Shown here: positions 18,380 to 28,447 of the stretch, piece after piece | Numbering within the stretch: position 1 is the stretch's first letter | Layout: each line of letters starts with the position of its first letter | NCBI GenBank assembly: GCA_017429165.1 | Contig: JAFRPL010000001.1 | Coordinates: 60,718-124,717, forward strand | Length of the DNA: 64,000 nt | From: Clostridia bacterium | GTDB taxonomy: Bacteria; Bacillota; Clostridia; Oscillospirales; CAG-382 | Direction of reading: 5' to 3' | Position numbers and translations under genes: made by a program | The notes under the pieces: model-generated | Told to the model about the DNA's origin: nothing | The model's input: the letters and a program-made list of their open reading frames with translations, nothing else | Database searches by the model: none

Positions 18380-18401
18380 AAAGCAACAGTAAGGAACGAC
18401 A

Positions 18402-21400
18402 ATGCCCGATTTCGTACATCTGCACGTCCATACCGAATACAGTCTGCTCGACGGCGAGTGCCTTATTTCGGAGCTGCCCGCCGCGGTAAAGTCCCTGGGG
18501 CAGTCCGCCTGCGCTATCACCGACCACGGCGTGCTTTACGGCGCCGCCGAATTTTACAAAGCGTGCAGAAAGCAGGGCGTAAAGCCCATTATCGGCTGCG
18601 AGGTCTACGTCGCTCCGCGCCGTATGGAAGACAAGGTCCACCCCGTAGATTCCGAGCCGTACCATCTGGTGCTTCTGGCAAAGAACGCCGAAGGCTACAA
18701 AAATCTGGTGAAAATAGTTTCGGAATCGTTTATAAAGGGATTCTACCGCAAGCCGCGCACCGATATGCAAACGCTCGAAAAATTGCACGGCGGGATAATA
18801 GCGCTTTCGGCGTGTATTTCCGGCGTGCTGGCGAAACGCATACTCAAAGACGCGCGCGCCGAAGCCGAAGAGACGGCGGCGGAATTCAAGCGCGTGTTCG
18901 GCGGAGATTTTTATATAGAACTGCAGCGCAACGGCGTGCCGGAACAGCAAAAAGTGAACGCGGTGCTTGTAAATATCGCGAAAAAGCTGGATATCCCGCT
19001 CGTCTGCACCAACGACGTGCATTATATAAAGCGCGAAGACGCCGAAACGCAGGAGCTTTTGATGGCGGTATCCACCGGCGGGACCTTGGGCGACAAATCG
19101 TTCGCCCTGCCTTCAAACGAATTTTACCTGCGCAGCACCGACGAGATGGCGCGCCTTTTCGCCGATATTCCGCAGGCGCTGGAAAACACCGTTAAAATAG
19201 CGGAAAAATGTAATTTTGACTTTGATTTCGACACCTTCCACCTGCCGCGGTACGAACTTCCCGCGGGCGTTTCCGCGCGCGAATATCTGGCGTCGCTTGC
19301 GAAAAACGGGCTTGAAAAGCGGCTCGCTTCCAACCCCGGCGCCGACGGAAAGGCGTACGCCGAACGGCTGGAATACGAGCTGGAAGTCATCCACGGCATG
19401 GGGTTCGACGATTATTTTCTGGTAGTGTGGGACTTTGTGAACTTTGCGCGCAGCCGCGACATCCCCGTGGGGCCCGGAAGGGGCTCGGCGGTGGGGAGCC
19501 TGACCGCCTACGTTCTGGGGATAACCGACGTCGACCCGATAGAAAACGACCTGCTCTTTGAGCGGTTCCTCAACCCCGAACGCGTCACCATGCCGGATAT
19601 AGACATAGATTTCTGCGACAGGCGGCGCCAGGAGGTCATAGACTACGTGGCGCGCAAGTACGGCGCCGACCATATGGCGCAGATAATCACTTTCGGCACG
19701 CTTCAGGCGCGCGCCGCCATACGCGCGGTGGGCAAGGCGCTGGGCGTTTCGTACGCCGACACCGATTCCATAGCCAAAATGATACCGCGCTTTTCGGGCA
19801 TGACGCTTGCGGAATGCGAAAAGAACGTTCCGGGACTTGCGGATATGCTCAAGAGCGATAAGCAGGCGGCGCGGGTGTATTCGTTCGCCAAGCGGCTGGA
19901 GGGACGTCCGCGCAATTCCTCCACCCACGCCACGGGCGTGGTCATAACCGATTCGCCCATAACCGATTACCTTCCGCTGGCGCAGAACGACGGCGTGACC
20001 GTGACGCAGTTCGGCATGAAGACCGTGGCGGAATTAGGGCTTTTGAAGATAGATTTTCTGGGGCTTAGGTATCTGACCGTGATACGCGACGCCGAAACGC
20101 TCGCCGCGCAAAAAATCCCCGGGTTCAGAATAGATTCCGTCACGTTCGACGACGAAGCGACGTACAAACTGCTCGGCGAAGGGCGCACGGCGGGGATCTT
20201 TCAGCTTGAAAGCGGCGGTATGCGCGCGCTGCTCACGCGGCTGCAGCCGCGCGATCTGAACGACATAACCTCGGTGATATCGCTCTACCGCCCCGGCCCC
20301 GCGCAGTATATAGACAAATTCATTAAAAACCGCCGCGAAGGCAGCGTTAAGTACGATATACCGCAGCTGGAACCCATACTGAGTTCCACTATGGGCTGCC
20401 TTATCTACCAGGAACAGGTGATGCGCGTGTTCCGCGACCTCGCCGGGTATTCCTACGGCAGGTCCGACATAGTGCGCCGCGCGATGGCGAAAAAAGACAA
20501 AGCCACGCTGGAGCGCGAACGCGGCACGTTCGTGAACGGCTGTATGAAAAACGGCATAGACGCAAAAGCCGCGGAAGAACTGTTTTCGCAGATGGAGTCG
20601 TTCGCCGAATACGCGTTCAACAAGAGCCACGCCGCGGCTTACGCGGTGCTGGCGTACCGCACGGCTTATCTAAAAGCGCATTTCCCCGCCGAATATATGT
20701 GCGCGCTGCTCAATTCCGTTACGGGGAACGGCGCGAGCGTGAGCAATTATATAAACGAATGCTCTTCTCTGGGCGTAAAGGTGCTGCCCGCCGACGTCAA
20801 CGAAAGCATGGGCGTGTTTTCGGTCAAAGACGGATGTGTGCGGTTCGGGCTGACCGCGATAAAGAACGTGGGGAGCGCGTTCGCCGCATCCCTTGCGCGC
20901 GAGCGCGAAGAAAACGGAAAATTCGCAAGCTACGAGGATTTTCTGTGCCGGGTCAACGCTTTCGGCAACGCCAAGATGATAGAATCGCTGGTGCTCGCCG
21001 GCGCGTGCGACTGCTTCGGCATCTACCGCAGCCGTATGTTCGCGGTGATAGGCCGCGCGCTGGATTCGCTTTCCGGTATGCGCAGCGAGATGCGTATGGG
21101 GCAGATCTCGCTGTTCGACGCGTCGCAGACCGGTATGACGGCGCTCAAGATCGACTACCCTTCGTTCCCCGATTATCCGCAGAGCGAAAAGCTGGCGTTT
21201 GAAAAAGAGCTCGCGGGCGTGTATATGAGCGGACATCCGCTGAAAAACTACGGAACTTTTGCCAAAAAATACAATTCCGTAACAATTAACGACTTGTATT
21301 GCGGGCTCAGAGAGGGTACAATACCCTTGAAGAGCGCCGTCTTTGTGACCGGACAGTTGGTTTCGGTGCGCAAAAAGATGACCAAAGCCGGGCGGATGAT

Positions 21401-21833
21401 GGCTTTCGCCTCGGTGGAAGACCTCACCGGCAGCGTCGACGTGATATTCTTCGCCGACGTTTACGAAAAGAATCAGTCCCTCCTCGCCGACGGCGCGGTC
21501 ATAGGGCTGCGCGGCGAAGCGGCGCTGGAAGAGCCTTCCGGCGGCGAAGGCGAGGACGTGCTTGTCGTCACCGCGCGCGCGGTATACGCCGCGATCCCCG
21601 ACGAAAAGCTCGCCGAACGCTCGGTCTGCCTTAAAAAGACCGCCGAAAACGAAAAGTTCTTTGAAACCGCGCTGAACAAGCTGCGCGCACACAAGGGGAA
21701 CGGACGCGTTTACGTCGTTGACGAGATCACCGGCAAGCGCTACGTTTCCACCGACATTTACTGTAAAGCGGGCGACGGTCTCGTATCGGAGCTCAAGGAA
21801 ATACTGGGCGACGCCAACGTGGCGTTGAAATAA
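18402..21833 (+). CDS. dnaE: DNA polymerase III subunit alpha
   Basis: Replicative C-family polymerase. Domain order is PHP (starting FVHLHVHTEYSLLDG), palm and thumb with GPGRGSAVGS and the catalytic PDIDIDFCDRRR near residue 400, fingers with RPRNSSTHATGVVI, a tandem helix-hairpin-helix region, and a C-terminal OB fold (about 975-1060, KKMTKAGRMMAFASVEDLTG). It is 1143 residues, typical of DnaE1/DnaE3-type chains and longer than a minimal Bacillus DnaE. A PolC would be expected elsewhere in a member of the Clostridia. AAGGA precedes the ATG. The last about 80 residues are less conserved. Confidence 0.97.
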   Translation: MPDFVHLHVHTEYSLLDGECLISELPAAVKSLGQSACAITDHGVLYGAAEFYKACRKQGVKPIIGCEVYVAPRRMEDKVHPVDSEPYHLVLLAKNAEGYKNLVKIVSESFIKGFYRKPRTDMQTLEKLHGGIIALSACISGVLAKRILKDARAEAEETAAEFKRVFGGDFYIELQRNGVPEQQKVNAVLVNIAKKLDIPLVCTNDVHYIKREDAETQELLMAVSTGGTLGDKSFALPSNEFYLRSTDEMARLFADIPQALENTVKIAEKCNFDFDFDTFHLPRYELPAGVSAREYLASLAKNGLEKRLASNPGADGKAYAERLEYELEVIHGMGFDDYFLVVWDFVNFARSRDIPVGPGRGSAVGSLTAYVLGITDVDPIENDLLFERFLNPERVTMPDIDIDFCDRRRQEVIDYVARKYGADHMAQIITFGTLQARAAIRAVGKALGVSYADTDSIAKMIPRFSGMTLAECEKNVPGLADMLKSDKQAARVYSFAKRLEGRPRNSSTHATGVVITDSPITDYLPLAQNDGVTVTQFGMKTVAELGLLKIDFLGLRYLTVIRDAETLAAQKIPGFRIDSVTFDDEATYKLLGEGRTAGIFQLESGGMRALLTRLQPRDLNDITSVISLYRPGPAQYIDKFIKNRREGSVKYDIPQLEPILSSTMGCLIYQEQVMRVFRDLAGYSYGRSDIVRRAMAKKDKATLERERGTFVNGCMKNGIDAKAAEELFSQMESFAEYAFNKSHAAAYAVLAYRTAYLKAHFPAEYMCALLNSVTGNGASVSNYINECSSLGVKVLPADVNESMGVFSVKDGCVRFGLTAIKNVGSAFAASLAREREENGKFASYEDFLCRVNAFGNAKMIESLVLAGACDCFGIYRSRMFAVIGRALDSLSGMRSEMRMGQISLFDASQTGMTALKIDYPSFPDYPQSEKLAFEKELAGVYMSGHPLKNYGTFAKKYNSVTINDLYCGLREGTIPLKSAVFVTGQLVSVRKKMTKAGRMMAFASVEDLTGSVDVIFFADVYEKNQSLLADGAVIGLRGEAALEEPSGGEGEDVLVVTARAVYAAIPDEKLAERSVCLKKTAENEKFFETALNKLRAHKGNGRVYVVDEITGKRYVSTDIYCKAGDGLVSELKEILGDANVALK

Positions 21834-21851
21834 CATTCAGAGGAAACATAA

Positions 21852-24545
21852 ATGGAAACTACCGTCAATTCTCAAGCCGGGGGCACCCGCGTAAAGAAAG
21901 CGGGCGCGGTGACGCGCCTGATCGCGAGATCGACATTGTGGTATCCGCTCAAAGTGGCGCTTCTGGTGCTGTGGAAAGCGTTTACCTGGATAGTTAATAT
22001 CCTGCTTACCGTACTGCTTATCGCAATGATAACCGGCGCGGTGGTCTCGTGCGCTTTTCTGCTGTATATACGGTCGAATATCGACGCGGAATATCACGGG
22101 CTGGACAACCTGCGGTTCGATTCGTCTTCGAACACCACCATATACTACACCGATTCTTCCGGCAACGAGATACTTATGGACGAAGAGACGCTCCACGGCA
22201 GCGAAAACCGCATGTGGGTGAACTATTCCGACATACCGCAGGACCTCATAGACGCCGTGGTGTCCATAGAAGACCAGCGCTTTTTCCAGCATAACGGCGT
22301 GGACTACAAGCGCACCGCGGGCGCGGTGTTGAGGTTCTTCCTGCCCGGCGGCGGCCAGTACGGCGGAAGCTCCATAACGCAGCAGCTCATAAAAAACGTT
22401 TCGGGCGATAACGAACAGACCATACAGCGCAAGGTGCAGGAGATATTCCGCGCCATATACGTGAGCAAGCAGTTCGGCAAAGAAGAAATACTCGAAATGT
22501 ATTTGAACGTCATATTCCTTTCGCAGAACGCCACCGGCGTTCAGGCGGCGGCGGAAGCGTATTTCGGCAAAGACGTAAAAGACCTTACGCTGGTGGAATG
22601 CGCGGCGCTTGCGGCCATACCAAAATATCCCACGTATTATGACCCCATACGCAACCCCGACAACAACCTGCAGCGCCGCAACGTCATACTGACCGAGATG
22701 CTGAACCATGGCTACATTTCGCAGGAGGAATTCGACGCCGCCTACAACGTGCCGCTTTATCTCAACACGATGGAGCGCGCGACTTCCATAGAGACCGGCT
22801 ATATACATTCGTATTACGTCGACACCGTGATAGACGACGTGATAGCCGCGCTGATGGAACAGTACGGCATAGACAAAGCTTCCGCGAGCCGCAAGCTGTA
22901 TTCCGGCGGTCTGCAGATAGTCATAAATATGAACAAGGAAATCCAGGACGCCATGGAAGAGGTGTTCTGCGACGACGGATGTTTTCCCGAGATAAGCGGC
23001 ATAAAGCCGCAGGCGGCGATGGTAGTCGCCGACCCCGTGACCGGCGAGGTGCTGGGCATTGTGGGCGGACGCGGAAAAAAGACCACCAACCGCGGCTATA
23101 ACCTTGCGACGATGGCGAAGAGGCAGTGCGGTTCGGCGATAAAGCCGCTGGCGGTCTACGGCTACGGCATAGACAACGGCGTGATCACATACGCCACTCC
23201 CCTGCTGGACGCGCCTACGATAAACCAGAAAAAGAGCGACGGCAAGATAACGCAGAAATACTGGCCGCCCAACTCGCCCGCCGGCTACGACGGACTTATG
23301 AGTCTGGTGGACGGCGTCAAGCATTCCAAAAACACCTTTGCGGTGCGGCTGGCGGAGATGTGCGGCATAGAAAACCTTTTCCGCCACCTTGTGGATAACG
23401 TCGGCTTCACCACGCTTGTGGAAAGCAAGAGCTACAACGGCGTGATAAAGACAGACATTGCGCTTTCGCCCGTGGCGCTGGGTTCGTTCACCCAGGGCGT
23501 CACCGTGCGCGAGATGGCGCAGGGGTTCACGATGTTCGGCAACCGCGGACAGGTGAGCAAGCTGCGCACGTTTTCGATGGTGCGCGACAGCAACGGCGAA
23601 ATGGTCATAGACAACCGCGTTTCCAAGACCAACCAGGCGATATCCGAACAGTCGGCGTATATAATGACGCGCCTGCTCTGGAACGTCGTCAACGAGGAAG
23701 GCGGCACCGGTTACAAGATGACCCACGGCCAGACCAAAGGCACCGTGGGCGGCAAGAAGGTCACGGTCCCCAGCTTCAAATATCTGAGCAAAGTCGAAGT
23801 GGGCGGCAAGACCGGTACCACCAACGACAACCGCGACAGGTATTTCGTGGGGATAACCCCCAACTACGTGGGCGCCGTGTGGTTCGGCTACGAAAACAAC
23901 AAATCGGTTTCCAAATTCGAATACAACCCCGCGCTGCGGCTGTGGATAGAAGTATTCAACCGCGTGTACGACAAGCTCGAAACGAACGGCCGCGCGTATA
24001 AATCCGAATTCGACGAGCCGTTCGGCATAATCAAGGTGAAATACTGCACCGTAAGCGGCAAACTGCCCACCGACGCGTGCTACCACGACATAGAGACCGT
24101 CACCGGCGGCGAAAGCTGCATACGCACCGGATATTTCACCGCCGAGACCGTTCCCACCGAATACTGCGACAAACACCTGATGTTCAAGTGGGACACTTCC
24201 ACCAACGCCATCTGCGTGGACGGCTGCACCTGCCCCGCGGACAAAGTCATAGAAGTGGCGTTCAGGCTCATAGAGCCGCGCAGATTTTCCACCAACCTGG
24301 TGGTGACCGATTCGCAGTTCACCTGCGTGGATCCCGCGCTGATATACGAAGGTTACAAGTACCCCACTTCAAAAGTGCGGCCGTATTTCTTCAACATTTA
24401 CGAACCCTACAACAAGGACCAGAAATCGTACTGGCCCGGCAGATCCTCTAAATCAGATTCGTTCAGACCGTACAACCGTGTATGCATAGAGCATTACCAC
24501 CCCGAGCTGACTTCAGCAGAAAGCGAAAGTTCCGATGGCAACTGA
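21852..24545 (+). CDS. Class A penicillin-binding protein (transglycosylase/transpeptidase)
   Basis: Bifunctional peptidoglycan synthase. A positively charged N-terminus and a transmembrane helix (about 50-76) are followed by the GT51 domain with the family motifs EDQRFFQHNGVDYKR, GGSSITQQLIKN and RKVQEIFRAIYVSKQFGKEEILEMYLN. The transpeptidase domain has SxxK as SAIK within RQCGSAIKPL, SxN as SKN, and KTGTT near residue 653. A C-terminal extension of about 200 residues contains several cysteines (YCTVSGKLPTDACY, CVDGCTCPADK) and is not assigned. It is 897 residues. The stop lies 11 bases inside the following ABC gene. Confidence 0.95.
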   Translation: METTVNSQAGGTRVKKAGAVTRLIARSTLWYPLKVALLVLWKAFTWIVNILLTVLLIAMITGAVVSCAFLLYIRSNIDAEYHGLDNLRFDSSSNTTIYYTDSSGNEILMDEETLHGSENRMWVNYSDIPQDLIDAVVSIEDQRFFQHNGVDYKRTAGAVLRFFLPGGGQYGGSSITQQLIKNVSGDNEQTIQRKVQEIFRAIYVSKQFGKEEILEMYLNVIFLSQNATGVQAAAEAYFGKDVKDLTLVECAALAAIPKYPTYYDPIRNPDNNLQRRNVILTEMLNHGYISQEEFDAAYNVPLYLNTMERATSIETGYIHSYYVDTVIDDVIAALMEQYGIDKASASRKLYSGGLQIVINMNKEIQDAMEEVFCDDGCFPEISGIKPQAAMVVADPVTGEVLGIVGGRGKKTTNRGYNLATMAKRQCGSAIKPLAVYGYGIDNGVITYATPLLDAPTINQKKSDGKITQKYWPPNSPAGYDGLMSLVDGVKHSKNTFAVRLAEMCGIENLFRHLVDNVGFTTLVESKSYNGVIKTDIALSPVALGSFTQGVTVREMAQGFTMFGNRGQVSKLRTFSMVRDSNGEMVIDNRVSKTNQAISEQSAYIMTRLLWNVVNEEGGTGYKMTHGQTKGTVGGKKVTVPSFKYLSKVEVGGKTGTTNDNRDRYFVGITPNYVGAVWFGYENNKSVSKFEYNPALRLWIEVFNRVYDKLETNGRAYKSEFDEPFGIIKVKYCTVSGKLPTDACYHDIETVTGGESCIRTGYFTAETVPTEYCDKHLMFKWDTSTNAICVDGCTCPADKVIEVAFRLIEPRRFSTNLVVTDSQFTCVDPALIYEGYKYPTSKVRPYFFNIYEPYNKDQKSYWPGRSSKSDSFRPYNRVCIEHYHPELTSAESESSDGN

Positions 24546-27153
24546 GAAATTACTCGTATTAAACGGCATCACCAAGGATTACCCCGCGGGCGACGGCGCT
24601 GTCCGCGCCCTGCGCGGCGTGGATATGGAATTTGCAAATTGCGAATTCGTTTCGGTGCTGGGGCCTTCGGGCTGCGGCAAGACCACGCTGCTCAATATAA
24701 TAGGCGGACTCGACCGTTACACTACCGGCGATCTGGTGATTCGCGGCAGATCCACCGGCGGATATTCCGACCGCGACTGGGATTCATACCGCAATCATTC
24801 AATAGGGTTCGTGTTCCAGTCGTATAACCTCATCCCTCACCAGACCGTGCTCGAAAACGTTGAGCTTTCGCTGGCGATATCGGGCGAAAGCCGCGCCGAG
24901 CGCAAGGCGAAAGCTCGCGCCGCGCTTGAAAAAGTAGGGCTTGCGGACCAGATAAACAAACGTCCCAACCAGCTTTCCGGCGGTCAGATGCAGCGCGTGG
25001 CGATAGCGCGCGCCATAGTCAACGATCCCGATATCATACTCGCCGACGAGCCCACCGGCGCGCTCGATTCCGAAACGAGCGAAAGCGTGCTGGGCATACT
25101 TAAGGAAATATCGCGCACACGGCTCGTGATAATGGTGACGCACAACGCCGAGCTCGCCGAAAAATATTCCACGCGCATAATCCGTATGCTCGACGGCAGG
25201 ATCGTGAGCGACGAGCCGAGGAGCGCGGAAAACCGGGACGGCGTTTCCGCCGCGCAGGAAGTCAGGACGGGCAAGACCGCGATGTCGTTTCTGACCGCGC
25301 TTTCGCTTTCGTTCCGCAACCTGCTCACCAAAAAGGGCAGGACCATACTCACGTCGTTCGCCGGGAGCATAGGCATTATAGGGATAGCGCTCATTCTGGC
25401 GTTTTCCAACGGCATACAGCACTATATCGACCGCGTTCAGGAAGACGCGCTTTCGATGTATCCGCTCTCGCTGCAGGAGACGACCATGGATATGTCCGGT
25501 CTTATGAACGCCATGGCCGGCACCGGAAGAGGCACCCCGCACGAGCTGGACGCCGTGTATTCCGATATGTCGGGCGCGAGACTGATAAATTCCATGCTTT
25601 CGCAGATAAAGAAAAACGATCTCGTATCGTTCAAACGGTTCCTCGAGACCGACGAGCGCATATCCGGGTACGCTTCGTCCGTGCAGTACGGCTACGGCGT
25701 GACGCTCAACATATACGCGCCGCGCGGCGAGGGATATATAAAAGTCAATCCTTCGGACGTTATGAAACAGATCTACGGCGAAGAGATGGGCGAATCCGTG
25801 ACGCAGATGCTCACTACCGCGTCCTCGGGCGCTTCGGTATGGCGCGAAATGATCGACGACAGCAAGCTGCTCGACACGCAGTACGAAATTATCGGCGAAT
25901 GGCCCGATTCCGCCGAAGAGATAGTGCTGTTTATAAACAAGAACAACGAAATCAACGACCTGGTGCTCTACGCGCTGGGGCTCAAGGATCCTTCCGAAAT
26001 AGGCGAGCTGGTCCGTTCCGCCATGGCGGGACAGAAACTGAACACCGAGCAGGTGCGGCTTACCTACGAAGAGATCCTGGGCATGACGTTCCGGTTGCTG
26101 CCCGCGACCGCGTATTATTCAATCGAGCGTTCGGTGAACGGCTACGATATCTGGGCCGACCGTTCGGAAGACGAAGAGTTCGTCAATTCCCTTATAACAG
26201 GCGAAGATTCCGTTGAGCTCAGGATAGTGGGCATCGCCCGCCCGCGCGAAAACACCGTGGGCGGTTCCAACAGCGGCAACATCGGCTACACTGCGGCGCT
26301 GCCGAGACTGATAATAGAAAAGATCAACGGTTCGCAGATCGTCGCTCAGCAGCTTTCGGACAAGACGCGCAGCGTATTCACCGGAATGCCGTTCGGCACG
26401 GGCGAGATAACGCTTGAAACGATCAAGGCGTATATCGCCATGCTGCCGGAAGAACAGCGCGCGCTGTTTGAGCTGTACCTGGGTCAGATGACCGAAGAAC
26501 AGCTTGTAAGCATGTTCGCCGAACGCTTTGCGGGCGCGACGACCTACGAAGACGTTTGCAAGACGCTGGGCGTGGTCGACCCCGATTCGCCTTCCACCAT
26601 AAACATTTACGCTTCCACCTTCGAAGCCAAAGAAAACATAATCAACGCCATATCAGATTATAACGAGCTTCACGAAGACGACGGCAAAGCGGTCAAGTAC
26701 ACCGACTACGTGGCGATGATAATGTCGCCGCTTTCGACGATAGTCGAGTTCATTTCGTACGCGCTCATAGTTTTCGTTTCGATATCGCTGGTCGTTTCTT
26801 CCATAATGATAGGCATAATCACGTACATCTCGGTGCTGGAGCGCACCAAGGAAATCGGCATACTGCGCGCGATGGGCGCGAGAAAACGCGATATCTCGCG
26901 CGTGTTCAACGCCGAAACGCTCATAATTGGTCTGGTTTCGGGCGTGATGGGCATACTCGTGACGCTGCTGCTAATACTCCCGCTCAACGCCGTGATACAT
27001 TCGCTTTCGGGCATACGCAACATCGCTTCGCTGCCGGCGGCGGGCGCGTTCATACTGGTGGCGATATCGGTGCTGCTGACGGTGACCGCCGGACTGATAC
27101 CTGCGCGCATCGCTTCCAAAAAAGATCCCGTAATAGCATTGAGGACCGAATGA
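24535..27153 (+). CDS. MacB-type ABC transporter, ATPase-permease fusion
   Basis: An 872-residue protein with an N-terminal ATPase (Walker A GPSGCGKTTLLN, signature LSGGQMQRVAIARAI, Walker B IILADEPTGALD; about 1-230) and an FtsX-like permease: one membrane helix near 275-295, a large extracytoplasmic domain of about 440 residues, and three C-terminal helices including VLERTKEIGILRAMGARKRDI. Family VII transporters of this design act as mechanotransmitters for lipoproteins, peptides or antibiotics and not as simple importers. The gene overlaps the PBP gene by 11 bases. The substrate cannot be read from the sequence. Confidence 0.9.
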   Translation: MATEKLLVLNGITKDYPAGDGAVRALRGVDMEFANCEFVSVLGPSGCGKTTLLNIIGGLDRYTTGDLVIRGRSTGGYSDRDWDSYRNHSIGFVFQSYNLIPHQTVLENVELSLAISGESRAERKAKARAALEKVGLADQINKRPNQLSGGQMQRVAIARAIVNDPDIILADEPTGALDSETSESVLGILKEISRTRLVIMVTHNAELAEKYSTRIIRMLDGRIVSDEPRSAENRDGVSAAQEVRTGKTAMSFLTALSLSFRNLLTKKGRTILTSFAGSIGIIGIALILAFSNGIQHYIDRVQEDALSMYPLSLQETTMDMSGLMNAMAGTGRGTPHELDAVYSDMSGARLINSMLSQIKKNDLVSFKRFLETDERISGYASSVQYGYGVTLNIYAPRGEGYIKVNPSDVMKQIYGEEMGESVTQMLTTASSGASVWREMIDDSKLLDTQYEIIGEWPDSAEEIVLFINKNNEINDLVLYALGLKDPSEIGELVRSAMAGQKLNTEQVRLTYEEILGMTFRLLPATAYYSIERSVNGYDIWADRSEDEEFVNSLITGEDSVELRIVGIARPRENTVGGSNSGNIGYTAALPRLIIEKINGSQIVAQQLSDKTRSVFTGMPFGTGEITLETIKAYIAMLPEEQRALFELYLGQMTEEQLVSMFAERFAGATTYEDVCKTLGVVDPDSPSTINIYASTFEAKENIINAISDYNELHEDDGKAVKYTDYVAMIMSPLSTIVEFISYALIVFVSISLVVSSIMIGIITYISVLERTKEIGILRAMGARKRDISRVFNAETLIIGLVSGVMGILVTLLLILPLNAVIHSLSGIRNIASLPAAGAFILVAISVLLTVTAGLIPARIASKKDPVIALRTE

Positions 27154-27186
27154 CCGATATTAAAAATCCCGAAAGGAGAAAACAAT

Positions 27187-28152
27187 ATGGAAACCTATAT
27201 CCCCCTGATCGTCGTCGGCGTGCTCGCCGCGATCGTGATCTTTGCCAACCTTAAAATTGTGCCGCAGGCGAACCAGTTCATAATAGAGCGCCTGGGCAAA
27301 TACAAAAAGACCTGGGAAGCCGGACTGCATTTCACCATCCCGTTCATCGACCGCATCGCCAAGCGCGTTACGCTCAAGGAACAGGTGCTCGACACTCCGC
27401 CCCAGCCCGTTATCACCAAGGATAACGTCACTATGCAGATCGACACCGTGGTGTACTACCGCGTGTTCGACGCCAAGCTTTACACCTACGGCGCGCAGGA
27501 TCCGGTGTTCGCCCTGGGCAACCTTACGACGACCACGCTGCGCAACATCATCGGCGCGCTCGATCTCGACGCCACGCTCACCTCGCGCGATCAGATCAAC
27601 GGCGAGATGACCTCCATACTCGACGAAGCCACCGACCAGTGGGGCATTAAAGTCAGCCGCGTCGAGCTCAAGAACATAATGCCTCCGCAGGAGATACGCG
27701 AAGCGATGGAAAAGCAGATGAAAGCCGAACGCGACCGCCGCGAGACCCTGCTTCAGGCCGACGGCCACAAGCTGGCGGCGATAGCCCGCGCCGAAGGCGA
27801 CAAACAGGCGATGATACTCGCCGCCGAAGGCGAACGCGACGCGCGTATCGCCCGCGCCGAAGGCGAAGCCAAAGCCGTGCTCCTTGCAAAACAGGCGGAA
27901 GCCGACGGTCTGCGCGCCCTGCGCGAAGCCGGCGTTGACCCCGCGGTGCTGGAACTCAAACGCTACGAGACGCTCGCCGCTCTGGCGAACGGCAAGGCGA
28001 GCAAGATCATAGTCCCCACCGACGTCGTGACCGCCGTGAAAAACAACGTGCTGTTTTCCGAAATGACCGGACTCGGCAGCACCACTCCTCCCGCCGCGGA
28101 AGAACCCGAGCCCGAAAAAGACGATCCCTGCTGCGACAGATTTAAGAAATAA
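27187..28152 (+). CDS. SPFH/band 7 family (stomatin-like) protein
   Basis: A 321-residue membrane-anchored scaffold. The hydrophobic N-terminus (IPLIVVGVLAAIVIFANLKIV) is followed by the SPFH domain (QFIIERLGKYKKTWEAGLHF to about 190) and a long alanine/glutamate-rich helical region with ARAEGDKQA/ARAEGEAKA repeats, typical of QmcA/stomatin proteins of lipid microdomains. It is 33 bases after the ABC transporter and has GAAAGGAGAA before its ATG. The C-terminus ends in CCDRFKK; a second copy of these codons, with synonymous changes, occurs 229 bases downstream. Confidence 0.93.
   Translation: METYIPLIVVGVLAAIVIFANLKIVPQANQFIIERLGKYKKTWEAGLHFTIPFIDRIAKRVTLKEQVLDTPPQPVITKDNVTMQIDTVVYYRVFDAKLYTYGAQDPVFALGNLTTTTLRNIIGALDLDATLTSRDQINGEMTSILDEATDQWGIKVSRVELKNIMPPQEIREAMEKQMKAERDRRETLLQADGHKLAAIARAEGDKQAMILAAEGERDARIARAEGEAKAVLLAKQAEADGLRALREAGVDPAVLELKRYETLAALANGKASKIIVPTDVVTAVKNNVLFSEMTGLGSTTPPAAEEPEPEKDDPCCDRFKK
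28129..28152 (+). repeat. Duplicated SPFH 3' end, copy 1 (in gene)
   Basis: The last 24 bases of the SPFH gene (CCDRFKK plus stop) recur at 28358-28381 in the same orientation. The two copies differ at three positions, all at third codon positions. Confidence 0.85.
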
Positions 28153-28153
28153 G

Positions 28154-28256
28154 GCGATATGAATTCCTGACGGAATTCGCGATATGTCCGTTGGACGCGA
28201 TATGCCTGCGGCGCGATATGCCCCTTCGGGGCGAGACGGAATTCATAGCATATCGC
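28154..28256. repeat. Palindromic cluster with GCGATATG units
   Basis: Four GCGATATG octamers (28154, 28179, 28197, 28213) separate four small perfect hairpins: 28161-28178, 28186-28196, 28204-28212 and 28220-28232. The block closes with GGAATTC (28238-28244) and CATATCGC (28249-28256), the reverse complement of the opening octamer, so the whole piece can fold as a multi-armed cloverleaf. It resembles REP/MITE-type intergenic elements; no ORF of merit is inside. Confidence 0.8.
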
Positions 28257-28298
28257 ACGCGAACGGAGTGAGCGTATATCGCATTTGCGCAAGGGGGT

Positions 28299-28325
28299 CC
28301 CCGCAAAAACAAGGTTTTTGTGGGG
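28299..28325. repeat. Hairpin CCCC-CAAAAAC / GTTTTTG-GGGG
   Basis: Inverted arms 28299-28310 and 28314-28325 with one mismatch pair form a strong stem next to the palindromic cluster. It could be part of the same element. No T tract follows, so it is not a typical terminator. Confidence 0.6.
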
Positions 28326-28357
28326 CAAAAAGCAAATATATCGCGCGGCGCAAGCCG

Positions 28358-28381
28358 TGCTGCGACAGATTCAAAAAGTAA
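28358..28381 (+). pseudogene. Duplicated SPFH 3' end, copy 2 (relic)
   Basis: TGCTGCGACAGATT and the next ten bases repeat the end of the SPFH gene and keep the reading CCDRFKK-stop with three synonymous substitutions. It ends a 65-codon open frame with no other protein-like features. It looks like the tail of a lost second gene copy, or material brought in by recombination. Confidence 0.65.
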
Positions 28382-28392
28382 AAAGCGAAAAA

Positions 28393-28426
28393 ACGGGGGA
28401 CAGATCCGTTACGGACCGTCCCCCGT
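28393..28426. terminator. Bidirectional terminator
   Basis: Perfect 9-bp arms 28393-28401 and 28418-28426 (ACGGGGGAC/GTCCCCCGT) with an inner CCGT/ACGG stem. The minus-strand exit has a run of six T, and the plus side continues TATTATTTG, fitting the convergent SPFH (+) and lipoprotein (-) genes. Confidence 0.8.
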
Positions 28427-28447
28427 ATTATTTGCTTATGCTTTGTT

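Noticed and set aside
21837..24176. 779-codon open frame on the minus strand opposite the PBP gene
   Set aside because: Antisense shadow of a clear class A PBP; no protein family features.
28184..28381. 65-codon open frame after the SPFH gene
   Set aside because: Lies across the palindromic element; only its last seven codons are gene-like, so it is treated as a relic and not a gene.
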